64,000 nt of DNA. Source: Lewinellaceae bacterium. GTDB taxonomy: Bacteria > Bacteroidota > Bacteroidia > Chitinophagales > Saprospiraceae. The DNA is taken from assembly GCA_020636155.1 (NCBI GenBank), contig JACJYM010000002.1:1-64000 (forward strand), in the 5' to 3' direction. Each line of letters begins with the position of its first letter. Position 1 is the first letter of the stretch. Below the pieces are notes generated by a model. It ran no database searches and was not told the origin of the DNA. It was given only the letters and a program-made list of their open reading frames with translations. Shown here piece after piece: positions 9,727-17,971 of this stretch. A program made the position numbers and the translations under genes.

Positions 9727-9754
9727 AAAGGGGAACGAACATTCATTCCCCTTT
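9727..9754. terminator. Rho-independent terminator for the di-heme peroxidase gene
   Basis: A 9-bp perfect stem (AAAGGGGAA with TTCCCCTTT) closes a 10-nt loop. On the minus strand it is followed by a run of T residues, placing an intrinsic terminator just past the stop of the minus-strand peroxidase gene. On the plus strand it may also stop transcription from ung and the DUF423 gene. Confidence 0.8.
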
Positions 9755-9775
9755 ATGTTTTTAAACTTTTATTTT

Positions 9776-11119
9776 TTAATTACACCCACTTTCCATTTGT
9801 GAAATAAAATCGTTATTAGGAAAGCAATTTCCACTAAAAATTGAACTAGGCTTGTATCTTACTAAGTCCGGATCTCTAAGCGAGATATTTAAAAACTTCA
9901 ACAATTGTTCTTTTTCAGTCTCTGTTAATCCAAGTGGTCTAAACTTTGAACTTAATGAGTCGGTAGGTACATTGATATTTTCAGAAATTGCCAAGTTCTT
10001 GTATTCTATGACATCTCTTAAGCTAGTTTTGCTCGCTCCATGAAAGAAAAATTCAGTATCTCCAACATTGTAAATGCCTGGCACTTTAAATTTGTAATTG
10101 TCAGCAGGATTCAATGTAAATCCACCTCTTCCTAGATTTCTTTTATCCGTAGGAAAAGCATTAAAGGAACTTCTCTCATACATATCTTTGGCGCCAAGTC
10201 TATGAAACTCCTGAGAGCCTAGATTTGGTTCAAAGTGGCATTGATAGCATTGCGCTTTGCCAAAGTATAAGATACCGCCTTGAATTTCGTCATTGCTCAT
10301 CGCAAAATTATCTCCCTTAAGCCAATCTTGAAATGGTGCTTTGGTTGAAAGTATTGTCCTAATATAAGCGGACATGGCAAGAGATGCTGTTTCGATTGTG
10401 TATCTTTTCTCTACAGGAATTTCGGGAAATGCTTCATCAAACATTTCTTTATATCCGAGCTGAGTCAATAGCTCCTCGTCACAATCCATTCTATGAGTGT
10501 GAACACCTTCCATATTCTGTGCTTCAATACCCAGCATTCCTGTATTATTATTGATAGTCCCATCTTCATCATTCCAGACCGCTTCTGTACCCTCATTAAC
10601 TCCACCTGCACCGAAAGAGCCATTCCACATGGTTGCTTTCACAAATCCCACATTGACCATGGTTAACGGACGGTTGCTTTGTACATCTAGCTCTGCCTCC
10701 GAATATAGATTGGAGTTGATATATCTACCTTCGCCTCTGATTCCGATTCCTAGTCCTCCATCTGCAATACCTTGGTATAGACCTGGTTTGAAACCAGCCT
10801 CTGCAATATGGCAAGTGGAGCAAGAATATGTTCCATTACTTTCGGGAAATAAGGCTTTGTTGGCCAATCCTGTTTCAAAGTAAAGCATATTTCCTAACTT
10901 GACTTTTACTTCTGTCAATGGATTTTTAGGTTCTTGAGGTATTGCACTCAGATCTTTCTCGTTCGGAAGTATATAGTATTCCAAAGTACCATCAGGAGAA
11001 GCATTTCTAATATTTTGTCTTAATTGATTGTCAAGATCGGTGGATGAAGGCATCTTGTCTTTTGAGCAAGAACCCAAAAATAAAATTAGACTTAATGTCG
11101 CAACTATTGAAGATTTCAT
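9776..11119 (-). CDS. Lipoprotein di-heme cytochrome c peroxidase
   Basis: The 447-residue protein begins with a lipoprotein signal (lipobox FLGSC, Cys18). Heme c motifs are CSTCH (100-104) and CYQCH (291-295). Family landmarks include NRPLTMVNVGF, ATMWNGSF, QDWLKG and VPGIYNVGDTEFFFHGASK. It should act as a periplasmic peroxidase or related di-heme oxidoreductase receiving electrons from cytochrome c. It is about 140 residues longer than the peroxidase at 4910 and not a recent duplicate of it. It is monocistronic, with its own promoter and a terminator. Confidence 0.9.
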   Translation of the reverse strand: MKSSIVATLSLILFLGSCSKDKMPSSTDLDNQLRQNIRNASPDGTLEYYILPNEKDLSAIPQEPKNPLTEVKVKLGNMLYFETGLANKALFPESNGTYSCSTCHIAEAGFKPGLYQGIADGGLGIGIRGEGRYINSNLYSEAELDVQSNRPLTMVNVGFVKATMWNGSFGAGGVNEGTEAVWNDEDGTINNNTGMLGIEAQNMEGVHTHRMDCDEELLTQLGYKEMFDEAFPEIPVEKRYTIETASLAMSAYIRTILSTKAPFQDWLKGDNFAMSNDEIQGGILYFGKAQCYQCHFEPNLGSQEFHRLGAKDMYERSSFNAFPTDKRNLGRGGFTLNPADNYKFKVPGIYNVGDTEFFFHGASKTSLRDVIEYKNLAISENINVPTDSLSSKFRPLGLTETEKEQLLKFLNISLRDPDLVRYKPSSIFSGNCFPNNDFISQMESGCN

Positions 11120-11175
11120 AGGATACTTAAATTTTAAACCGACTAACTATGTGTAATAGCCGAATTTCTAGAGGA

Positions 11176-11206
11176 CAAATTTAATGCCAAAACCCCAATT
11201 TCCAAA
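11176..11206 (-). promoter_or_regulatory. Bacteroidetes-type promoter for the di-heme peroxidase
   Basis: On the minus strand TTTG (11206-11203), a 19-nt spacer and TAAATTTG (11183-11176) match the -33/-7 consensus of Bacteroidetes sigma ABfr promoters, about 57 nt upstream of the ATG at 11119. Confidence 0.7.
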
Positions 11207-11321
11207 ATGAAATCAAGAAGGAATGGAAATTAAATGAAAAATTAACAAAAAAATGACATATTATTGTTAATTGTAATGTTTAAAACATTAAATAATAGCT
11301 AAATAAGTGTTTTATTCCTTT

Positions 11322-12593
11322 TTAAAGTGTCAACAAGTACTTATTCTTTTTTCCATTTTCGAGCATGATATATTTGCCATGAATGAAGTCATTTTTAGAA
11401 ATCTCAAAATCGACATCACTGACTTTAGTTTTATTAATACTAATGGCATTATTTTGGACCGATCTTCTGAAATCACTTTTCGAACTGAAAATGTCTGTCA
11501 CTTCGAAGAGTAACTCTTGAATGTTTGTCTTATCCAATAATTTATGGGCATCAATTTCATATCGAGGAATTTCTTCACCAATAGTTTCAAATGTTTTTGG
11601 TTTCAAATTGACTATCGTCTCAGCTGTGATTGATTTGCCGAATAATAATTCTGATACTTCTTGGACTGATTGTGTCGATTCTGCCCCATGAATGCGTTCT
11701 GTCAGTTCTTCTGCCAATATTTTCTTGAGCATTCTAGGGTCATCGGCATAGTCCGCTTCGAGGTTTTCTACTTCTTCCTTTGACTTAAAGGTGAAGTACC
11801 TCATGAATTTATTGATGTCGCGGTCATCTGCATTTAGCCAGAATTGGTAAAATTTGTAAGGACTCGTCAATTCCGCATCCATCCATATATTTCCCTCTTC
11901 TGATTTTCCAAATTTAGTTCCGTCGGCCTTGGTTAGCAATGGTGTTGTAATAGCATAAGCCTTGGCATCTTCGAGGTTTCTTCTAATGAATTCTGTTCCT
12001 GAGGTGATATTTCCCCACTGATCAGAGCCGCCCATTTGTATGCGGCAGTCGTATTGATTATACAACAGTTGAAAGTCATACGCTTGGAGAAGTTGGTAGC
12101 TGAACTCCGTAAATGACATCCCAGTGTCAAGACGGTTTTTCACGCTGTCTTTTGACATCATATAACTAATGGTCAGTGTTTTTCCCACATCTCTCAGGAA
12201 ATCAAGGACTCCCATATTGCTATAAAAATCGAGATTGTTGACTATCACAGCTGCATTAGGGCCTTCAAAATCAAGCAATTGTTTCATCTGCTCGAGCTGG
12301 CGGTTCAGATTGGCATCCAGTTCTTCATAGCTTTTGAGGACTCTCTCCTTATCTTTTCCTGATGGATCACCTATTCTTCCAGTGGCACCGCCCATAAGTA
12401 CAATGGGTCTATGGCCACTTTTTTGAAAAAGATTGAGCAACATAATCTGTACATAATTTCCAATTGTGAGCGATGGTGCCGTAGGATCAAAACCAATGTA
12501 GCCAATGGTCTTTTGAGAGTTTAAAAATTCTTCGGCACCAGGAGTCATATCATGAAGCATATTTCTCCACTTAAGTTCTTCTACGAAATTCAT
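11322..12593 (-). CDS. tyrS: Tyrosyl-tRNA synthetase
   Basis: This 423-residue class I enzyme charges tRNA-Tyr. The Rossmann catalytic domain shows FDPTAPSLTIGNY near residues 35-47, the HIGH-equivalent motif with both histidines replaced, then DQWGNITSGTE (191-201) for tyrosine and tRNA recognition, and KFGKS (227-231), the KMSKS equivalent. The C-terminal part holds an S4-like RNA-binding domain ending in KYIMLENGKKNKYLL. Length and order match bacterial TyrS. It is transcribed alone. Confidence 0.96.
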   Translation of the reverse strand: MNFVEELKWRNMLHDMTPGAEEFLNSQKTIGYIGFDPTAPSLTIGNYVQIMLLNLFQKSGHRPIVLMGGATGRIGDPSGKDKERVLKSYEELDANLNRQLEQMKQLLDFEGPNAAVIVNNLDFYSNMGVLDFLRDVGKTLTISYMMSKDSVKNRLDTGMSFTEFSYQLLQAYDFQLLYNQYDCRIQMGGSDQWGNITSGTEFIRRNLEDAKAYAITTPLLTKADGTKFGKSEEGNIWMDAELTSPYKFYQFWLNADDRDINKFMRYFTFKSKEEVENLEADYADDPRMLKKILAEELTERIHGAESTQSVQEVSELLFGKSITAETIVNLKPKTFETIGEEIPRYEIDAHKLLDKTNIQELLFEVTDIFSSKSDFRRSVQNNAISINKTKVSDVDFEISKNDFIHGKYIMLENGKKNKYLLTL

Positions 12594-12622
12594 GTTCGAT
12601 TAAGTTTGTATTTAATGAGGTG

Positions 12623-12630
12623 CAAAATTA
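12623..12630 (-). promoter_or_regulatory. tyrS: Candidate -7 element for tyrS
   Basis: TAATTTTG on the minus strand fits TAnnTTTG and lies 30 nt upstream of the tyrS ATG. No -33 element at 19 nt was found. Confidence 0.4.
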
Positions 12631-12684
12631 ACTTTTTTCGTTCAATCATTTATTATGAAAACAGGGGCATATTTTTATGGTAAA

Positions 12685-13074
12685 TTATGATTTTATAGTA
12701 TTTTCAATTAGATCAATTAGACTCTTTATTGGTTCAAAGTAAGGAATGACTATGTCCCTGTCAAAGTCAAATAGATCATCGTAATCTCCTTTTTGCCGCC
12801 AAGTAAAAAGTTGGGAATATATTTTACCATATTCGATTGGAATTATTTTAGTTTTAATAAAATATTCAGAGAAAATTGATTTTGTACCATTGTGAGTTGT
12901 TGGATTCAAATCTGAATATAACAATAAAGCCATAACAGCATAATAAGCTGAATAATAAAGTCGATTGATAGTAGAATTCCATTTTTCCCTATCAGCTAAT
13001 ATTTCTGCATCATTGTAGGTTTCCTTAACACGTAAAAGTCTATAACCAACTAAATCTTGTTTCGGGGGACTCAT
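12685..13074 (-). CDS. HEPN domain protein of an MNT/HEPN pair
   Basis: The 129-residue all-helical protein has the HEPN pattern NSTINRLYYSAYYAVMALLL and a later WRQKGDYDD segment typical of HEPN partners of minimal nucleotidyltransferases. The RNase motif R-x4-6-H of toxic HEPN proteins is not evident, so it may be a substrate-binding or inactive type. Its ATG overlaps the stop of the upstream nucleotidyltransferase gene by 4 bp, which supports translational coupling. In known type VII pairs the nucleotidyltransferase blocks the HEPN toxin by nucleotide transfer. Confidence 0.8.
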   Translation of the reverse strand: MSPPKQDLVGYRLLRVKETYNDAEILADREKWNSTINRLYYSAYYAVMALLLYSDLNPTTHNGTKSIFSEYFIKTKIIPIEYGKIYSQLFTWRQKGDYDDLFDFDRDIVIPYFEPIKSLIDLIENTIKS

Positions 13075-13391
13075 TTGACTTTAATGCCTTCTTTTTGAAT
13101 GTTTTTGTAGAGAGATGTTACTGAGTGATTACTTACCCAATCATTTTTAGTATAGATTAGAGGAGAAATTATTTGACCTGTCTCAAGTTCAATCTCATAA
13201 AATTCGTCCATAAATTTCGTTTCTAAATTAAAGTTGAGATTTTTTAAATTTAGTAATATCAGTAAATCCCAGTCCGAAAGTTTTTGAAAATCACCTCTTG
13301 CACGTGAGCCGAATAAATAAATTTCAGAATCCGGATCCGTTTGAATTACTATTTGAATTATTTTATCTAATATTTTTTCGTCCTTACGCAT
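13071..13391 (-). CDS. MNT-type nucleotidyltransferase (antitoxin-like)
   Basis: The 106-residue protein is a minimal nucleotidyltransferase with the metal-binding motif GSRARGDFQKLSDWDLLIL (GS-x10-D-x-D). Such proteins transfer an NMP group, in some characterised pairs onto a HEPN partner. It is the first gene of a two-gene unit with the HEPN protein and overlaps it by 4 bp. The catalytic residues look intact. Confidence 0.82.
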   Translation of the reverse strand: MRKDEKILDKIIQIVIQTDPDSEIYLFGSRARGDFQKLSDWDLLILLNLKNLNFNLETKFMDEFYEIELETGQIISPLIYTKNDWVSNHSVTSLYKNIQKEGIKVK

Positions 13392-13497
13392 TCAACAAAA
13401 ATACGACAATATCTTTTTTCAATGATAATTTACGTATTACATTTTACATACAAATAACTTATTAATATTTACTATACTTGCAACTCGCATTTTCAAT

Positions 13498-14799
13498 ATG
13501 GGATTTGAAAGATTCATAGCTTCGAGGTTTAGATTCTCATCGGGAGAAGGATTTACCAATGTAATTGTTAGGATTGCGGCAATAAGTATTGCAGTTAGCA
13601 TTGCAATTATGATCATCACTTCGACACTAATCTATGGTTTTAAGGATAAAATTATTAATAAAGTTTATGGTTTTTGGGGTCACATTCAGATTACGGACAG
13701 TAATATATCCCGGTCTTATGAAGTGAAACCTTTGAATGAAAATGACATCAATATTGACGAAATTCTTAGCTTAAAACAACTCAAATACCAGTCGCCAAAA
13801 TCAATTTTAGGTTTCGAAATCAAGGACAGTTACGTGGATAAAGAGACCAAAGGCGGGGTCAAAGTCGCACAACCATTTATTACCATTCCGGGACTTATTC
13901 AGACTAAAGACTATTATCTGGCCATTATGCAGAAAGGTGTCGATCAGACTTATGATTGGTCTTATATTGGGTCATACATTAAGGAAGGTCGTATTCCCCA
14001 CATCACAGAAGACAGCATCAGCAATGAAACCATTATTTCAAAGGATATTGCGGCAAAGCTGATTTTGGGTGTAGGTGATGAATATATCATGAGCTATATC
14101 AAAGACAATCAGCCACTTAAGAAGAAAATGAAAGTCGTAGGCATCTATAGCACGGGATTGGCCGAGTATGATAAGAAATTCATATTTTGTGATATCAAGG
14201 AGCTGCAAGAGACCCTCGGATGGACAAAGGATGAAGTGGTCGGTTATGAGGTGTTCGTCGATAATATTGATGACATTCCTGCTTTTAATGAATATTTATA
14301 CTACAATATTCTACCCTCGAATGTCTATTCTGAGTCCACGAGAAACAAATATCCGGGTATTTTTGATTGGCTAGAATTACAGAGTATAAACGAACGCATA
14401 ATCTTGCAGTTGATGATCGTTGTCGGTATTATCAATATGATTACGGTATTGCTCATCTTGATTCTTGAGAGGTCTCGAATGATTGGAATATTAAAAGCAT
14501 TGGGTGCAAGAAATTCTTCAATACGAAAAATCTTTTTATACAAAGCGGCATATATCATTTTTTATGGCATGCTTTGGGGCAATGTCATAGGGATAGGGCT
14601 TTGCTTCTTACAGCAAAAATTTGAATTCATCACCTTGGACGAAAGTAGTTATTACCTTGATGTGGCTCCTATCAAATTTGATTGGATGAAAATATTAATG
14701 ATTAACTCCGCTAGCTTTTTGGTGGTTATGTTTTGTTTGATATTGCCAAGTATGCTCATCTCTAGACTCAAACCGGTCAGTGTATTAAGGTATGAGTAA
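13498..14799 (+). CDS. LolC/LolE-type ABC transporter permease (FtsX family)
   Basis: This 433-residue protein has an N-terminal membrane segment (residues about 20-45), a large periplasmic MacB-like core domain and a C-terminal FtsX permease domain with three membrane segments around LMIVVGIINMITVLLILILE, LYKAAYIIFYGMLWGNVIGI and MINSASFLVVMFCLILPSML. The ARNSSIRKIFL coupling segment is typical of lipoprotein-release permeases, which pass lipoproteins to LolA or a related carrier. No ATPase gene adjoins it. Its end overlaps the next gene by 8 bp. Confidence 0.88.
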   Translation: MGFERFIASRFRFSSGEGFTNVIVRIAAISIAVSIAIMIITSTLIYGFKDKIINKVYGFWGHIQITDSNISRSYEVKPLNENDINIDEILSLKQLKYQSPKSILGFEIKDSYVDKETKGGVKVAQPFITIPGLIQTKDYYLAIMQKGVDQTYDWSYIGSYIKEGRIPHITEDSISNETIISKDIAAKLILGVGDEYIMSYIKDNQPLKKKMKVVGIYSTGLAEYDKKFIFCDIKELQETLGWTKDEVVGYEVFVDNIDDIPAFNEYLYYNILPSNVYSESTRNKYPGIFDWLELQSINERIILQLMIVVGIINMITVLLILILERSRMIGILKALGARNSSIRKIFLYKAAYIIFYGMLWGNVIGIGLCFLQQKFEFITLDESSYYLDVAPIKFDWMKILMINSASFLVVMFCLILPSMLISRLKPVSVLRYE

Positions 14800-15496
14800 T
14801 GTCAGTTATGATTTTGCTTTTCGCAAATTTTGGAATAACACGATTCCAAAAATTGTAATAAAGTTAAAAAGATGGTTCAGTGGTTTGATTAATATTAAAG
14901 GTTTACCTTGGGCTAATGCGATTGCAAGTGCCAATCCTCTTATCTGGCTAGGAGACCTCGTGTTTCTTACGCTTGATATGATCATGATACCCGAAATATA
15001 TGAATTGATTAAAACTCTGATATTAAAAAATCGATTGAGGCAGCTTAACGAGGAGGAAGAAAAAATTGCAGAAATGGTCTTTGGCGACAATCTCGATATA
15101 AGCTCTATATTGATAAATACTCGCATGGTCAAAGGCATGGAAAAACTGTGTACTGCCTATGTGAGTTTCAATTGTATCAATTTTACATCATGTATTAGAG
15201 ATAAAATATTGGTGCATGAATTGGTACACGTTTATCAATATCAACGCCATGGTTCGTTGTATTTATTTCGTGCAATTTTGGCGCAGTTGCGTAAGGATAC
15301 GTATGATTATGGCGGTTTGCATAGATTGAGCCAACTCATGACTTTAGGAAAGGGGATATTTATGTATAATTTTGAGCAACAGGCAGAAATTATTGAGGAT
15401 TATTATTTTTACAGTTTTGAAAATCAGGAGTTAGGTGCCTATGGGCTGAGTGTATATAGGTATTTTTATCAAGATTTTTTGGAAAATAATGGTTGA
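14792..15496 (+). CDS. HExxH-containing protein of unknown function
   Basis: The 234-residue protein contains LVHELVHVYQYQRHGS, with a HELVH zinc-binding motif at 142-146 in a setting resembling DUF4157-type metallopeptidase-like proteins. A hydrophobic segment lies at residues 48-70 (NPLIWLGDLVFLTLDMIMIP). No signal peptide is evident. Its start overlaps the permease gene by 8 bp, so the two are probably translationally coupled. Proteolytic activity is not established. Confidence 0.7.
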   Translation: MSNVSYDFAFRKFWNNTIPKIVIKLKRWFSGLINIKGLPWANAIASANPLIWLGDLVFLTLDMIMIPEIYELIKTLILKNRLRQLNEEEEKIAEMVFGDNLDISSILINTRMVKGMEKLCTAYVSFNCINFTSCIRDKILVHELVHVYQYQRHGSLYLFRAILAQLRKDTYDYGGLHRLSQLMTLGKGIFMYNFEQQAEIIEDYYFYSFENQELGAYGLSVYRYFYQDFLENNG

Positions 15497-15544
15497 AACT
15501 GGTCAAATGAACTGACTCGTACACTGGAAGAAATTAGAAAAATC

Positions 15545-15979
15545 ATGAGTAAAGAAGGTAAAATTATTGGACTTGGAGGGGTGTTTTTTAAATCTAAAAA
15601 TCCCGATCTATCAAAACAATGGTACAGTGAAAAACTGGGACTCAGCGTTGATCAGTATGGTGCGACTTTCGTTCAAAGAAAAGTCAGTAATCCTGACCAA
15701 AAAAGCTATACACAATGGAGCCCGTTTGATGAAAACACGAAATATTTTGACCCATCTACAAAAGATTTTATGGTCAATTTTCGTGTGCAGAATATTGAGA
15801 AACTCGTCGAAAATTTAAAATTACAAGGTGTGACCGTCATTGATGAAATTAGCAGTTATGAATACGGTAAATTTGTGCATATCTTGGATGTAGATGGAGT
15901 TGCTATTGAGCTTTGGGAGCCAATTGATGAGGTATTTGATGACTTTCATAATGACATCGAAAAATTGAATTGCGAATAA
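15545..15979 (+). CDS. VOC family (glyoxalase-like) protein
   Basis: The 144-residue protein has the paired beta-alpha-beta-beta-beta modules of the vicinal oxygen chelate superfamily: GGVFFKSKNPDLSKQWYSEKLGL at the start and NFRVQNIEKLVENL ... VHILDVDGVAIELWEP at the end, where the final Glu is a usual metal ligand. Members include glyoxalases, dioxygenases and resistance proteins, and the substrate cannot be assigned. It is 6 bp upstream of the CHAP gene. Confidence 0.85.
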   Translation: MSKEGKIIGLGGVFFKSKNPDLSKQWYSEKLGLSVDQYGATFVQRKVSNPDQKSYTQWSPFDENTKYFDPSTKDFMVNFRVQNIEKLVENLKLQGVTVIDEISSYEYGKFVHILDVDGVAIELWEPIDEVFDDFHNDIEKLNCE

Positions 15980-15985
15980 TCAGGG

Positions 15986-16690
15986 ATGGATAAAAATAAA
16001 GTCGTCGCCTTAATCATCACGTTGCTCGTATTCGTAGCACCTATATTGTGGATTTATCGAACGGAAATAGTGGAATACTTCCATTTTGAGCAGACAGAAA
16101 ATTCTGAAGAATCTTCCTATACAACTCAAAAAAAACCAACTAAAAAAACACCTTCAGTTAAATCAAAGTCTTCTAAATCCTCAAATGGCTCTTCTGCAAG
16201 CGTAGGTAAGGTACTCGATAGCTTCAATGGTGTAGATGTTTATGAAAATGGTGCGGTGAGAAATGTAAATGGTAGAAATACGACGAGTGACGGATATAAT
16301 TTGGGATTAAAATATCAATGTGTCGAATATGTCAAACGATATTACTATCAAGTATTTCATCATAAAATGCCTAATAGTTATGGTCATGCGAAGGAATTTT
16401 ATAGTGTGGAGGTCAGTGACGGAGAGTTTAATTCGCAACGGGGATTGACACAGTACAAGAATGGTTCTATTTCAAAACCCAAAGTCAACGATATATTGGT
16501 CTATGGTGCAGCGCCGTTTAATGAATTTGGTCACGTGGCGATTGTTTCTAAGGTAACCGAGGATTCTGTTGAATGTATTTCTCAAAATCTTGGTCAGGGT
16601 AATGGTACTCGTCGAACTTATGCTTTGTCTTATGCCAATGGCCGCTGGAAAATTGATGAGCCCTACATCTTGGGATGGCTGAGGAAATAG
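15986..16690 (+). CDS. Membrane-anchored CHAP-domain amidase/endopeptidase
   Basis: The 234-residue protein has an N-terminal membrane anchor (residues 6-24), a low-complexity Ser/Lys/Thr linker (about 38-72) and a CHAP domain with catalytic Cys112 (YQCVEYVKRYYY) and His183 (EFGHVAIVSK). CHAP enzymes cleave peptidoglycan peptides or related amides such as glutathionylspermidine. The anchor and linker place the domain outside the inner membrane, so a cell-wall target is likely. It follows the VOC gene closely. Confidence 0.85.
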   Translation: MDKNKVVALIITLLVFVAPILWIYRTEIVEYFHFEQTENSEESSYTTQKKPTKKTPSVKSKSSKSSNGSSASVGKVLDSFNGVDVYENGAVRNVNGRNTTSDGYNLGLKYQCVEYVKRYYYQVFHHKMPNSYGHAKEFYSVEVSDGEFNSQRGLTQYKNGSISKPKVNDILVYGAAPFNEFGHVAIVSKVTEDSVECISQNLGQGNGTRRTYALSYANGRWKIDEPYILGWLRK

Positions 16691-16840
16691 AGTGGCATTT
16701 TTACATTAGAAACAATATTCAGGACCAATAATCGTTATTTTCAATAGCTAAATAAGGTTTTTTACCCTGGTTATAGGGTATAAAATCCTGAATTTTGAAG
16801 GGGATTTTTCCTGCTTTACAGTTTGAATGTCAATATTTTA

Positions 16841-16848
16841 TAACTTTG
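16841..16848 (+). promoter_or_regulatory. -7 element that decides the start of the next gene
   Basis: TAACTTTG matches the Bacteroidetes -7 consensus and lies 21 nt before the ATG at 16870. It falls inside a longer possible reading frame from TTG 16795, which argues that translation begins at 16870. Confidence 0.5.
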
Positions 16849-16869
16849 TCATGTAAATATTCTAATATA

Positions 16870-17784
16870 ATGAAGCACGGTATTCTATATTTTACTAGAA
16901 AGGAACTACGAGGCATCACTTTTTTCTTTGTCTTAACTCTGGCAATTTACTTGTCTGTCCATTTTTTTCTAAGCCAAGATCAAAATCATACAGAGGTGAC
17001 GGCTACTAAGGTGGCTGCCGCCGAAAAAGTCAATGATGAAATCGAGGACATGGATAAATCAAAGAATTCCTTTGGAGAGGATTTTAGCCCAAAAAAAACT
17101 GAATCCAAAGTCACAAAAACTAAGGAAAATAAGATTTCATTTTTCAAATTTAATCCCAATACTGCGTCCAAAGATTCCTTAATGGCCTTGGGTCTATCAA
17201 GTTATGCTGCAAGTAACCTGATAAAATATAGAAGTACAGGGGCTTACATTTCCAGTGTTGAAGACTTCTCGAAAATATACGGAGTGACTAAAAATAATGT
17301 AGAGGCTCTCACCCCTTATTTGGATATTCCAACGAAGAAAAGCGTAATCGAGGCTCCGAAACCCCCTAAGATTGCCACAAAGACCCTGCATTTTATTGAT
17401 ATAAATTCCGCCAATCCTGAAGAATTTGCTCAAATTAGTGGCATTGGTCCGGTTTTGTCGGAAAGAATTGTCAAATTTAGAGATAAGTTGGGCGGATTTA
17501 TTTCTATCGACCAAGTAGACGAAGTCTATGGCATCAATGATACCTTATTCCTAGACATAAAGCCATTTCTCTTAATGAATGATGGTACGGTCGTAAAAAT
17601 CCCCATTAACAGCGCCACTTATGAAGAATTAGCAGCCCATCCTTACATTTCTAAAAAGCTCGCCAGTCTAATAGTTAATTACCGATCACAGCACGGCGAT
17701 TACTTAGTAGTTGAAGATTTGAGAAAAATAAAAGTTCTAGATGAAGATACATTTATTAAAATACTGCCATATTTGAGCCTGTAA
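16870..17784 (+). CDS. Membrane-anchored helix-hairpin-helix protein (ComEA-like)
   Basis: From the ATG at 16870 the protein has 304 residues: an N-terminal membrane segment (ITFFFVLTLAIYLSVHFFLS), a charged linker and three tandem helix-hairpin-helix modules. The central one, INSANPEEFAQISGIGPVLS, is the classic ComEA-type DNA-binding repeat. The others start FNPNTASKDSLMALGL and INSATYEELAAHPYIS. ComEA-like proteins bind DNA during uptake at the inner membrane. A competence role here is inferred, since no other com genes are near. Confidence 0.85.
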   Translation: MKHGILYFTRKELRGITFFFVLTLAIYLSVHFFLSQDQNHTEVTATKVAAAEKVNDEIEDMDKSKNSFGEDFSPKKTESKVTKTKENKISFFKFNPNTASKDSLMALGLSSYAASNLIKYRSTGAYISSVEDFSKIYGVTKNNVEALTPYLDIPTKKSVIEAPKPPKIATKTLHFIDINSANPEEFAQISGIGPVLSERIVKFRDKLGGFISIDQVDEVYGINDTLFLDIKPFLLMNDGTVVKIPINSATYEELAAHPYISKKLASLIVNYRSQHGDYLVVEDLRKIKVLDEDTFIKILPYLSL

Positions 17785-17795
17785 ATTTTAAATAC

Positions 17796-17966
17796 ATGAA
17801 ATACGATAAAGCCTTCAAGGAATTGCAAGAAATCGTAGATAAACTTCAGAGCGGAGAGGTAAGTTTGGATTCACTGACAAAGGATATCAAAAAAGCAAAG
17901 GAACTTCTCACTACTTGTAAAAATCAACTAAGAAATATCGAATTGGCGATATCTGAGGAAGAATAA
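17796..17966 (+). CDS. xseB: Exodeoxyribonuclease VII small subunit
   Basis: The 56-residue reading frame encodes KYDKAFKELQEIVDKLQSGE followed by VSLDSLTKDIKKAKELLTTC, which is the XseB helical hairpin. XseB subunits bind XseA to form exonuclease VII, which degrades single-stranded DNA. It starts 11 bp after the helix-hairpin-helix gene, so the two are probably on one mRNA. No xseA is present in the window. Confidence 0.92.
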   Translation: MKYDKAFKELQEIVDKLQSGEVSLDSLTKDIKKAKELLTTCKNQLRNIELAISEEE

Positions 17967-17971
17967 AAACA

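Noticed and set aside
11293..16756. 14-nt sequence AATAGCTAAATAAG occurring in two intergenic regions
   Set aside because: AT-rich matches of this length are expected by chance in a window this size, and the two sites have no common setting.
16761..16782. Short hairpin around TACCCT-GGTTAT-AGGGTA as a terminator
   Set aside because: The stem is only 6 bp and no T-run follows on the plus strand.
16795..16869. TTG start extending the helix-hairpin-helix gene upstream
   Set aside because: A -7 promoter element lies inside this extension, and the ATG at 16870 directly precedes a good membrane anchor.
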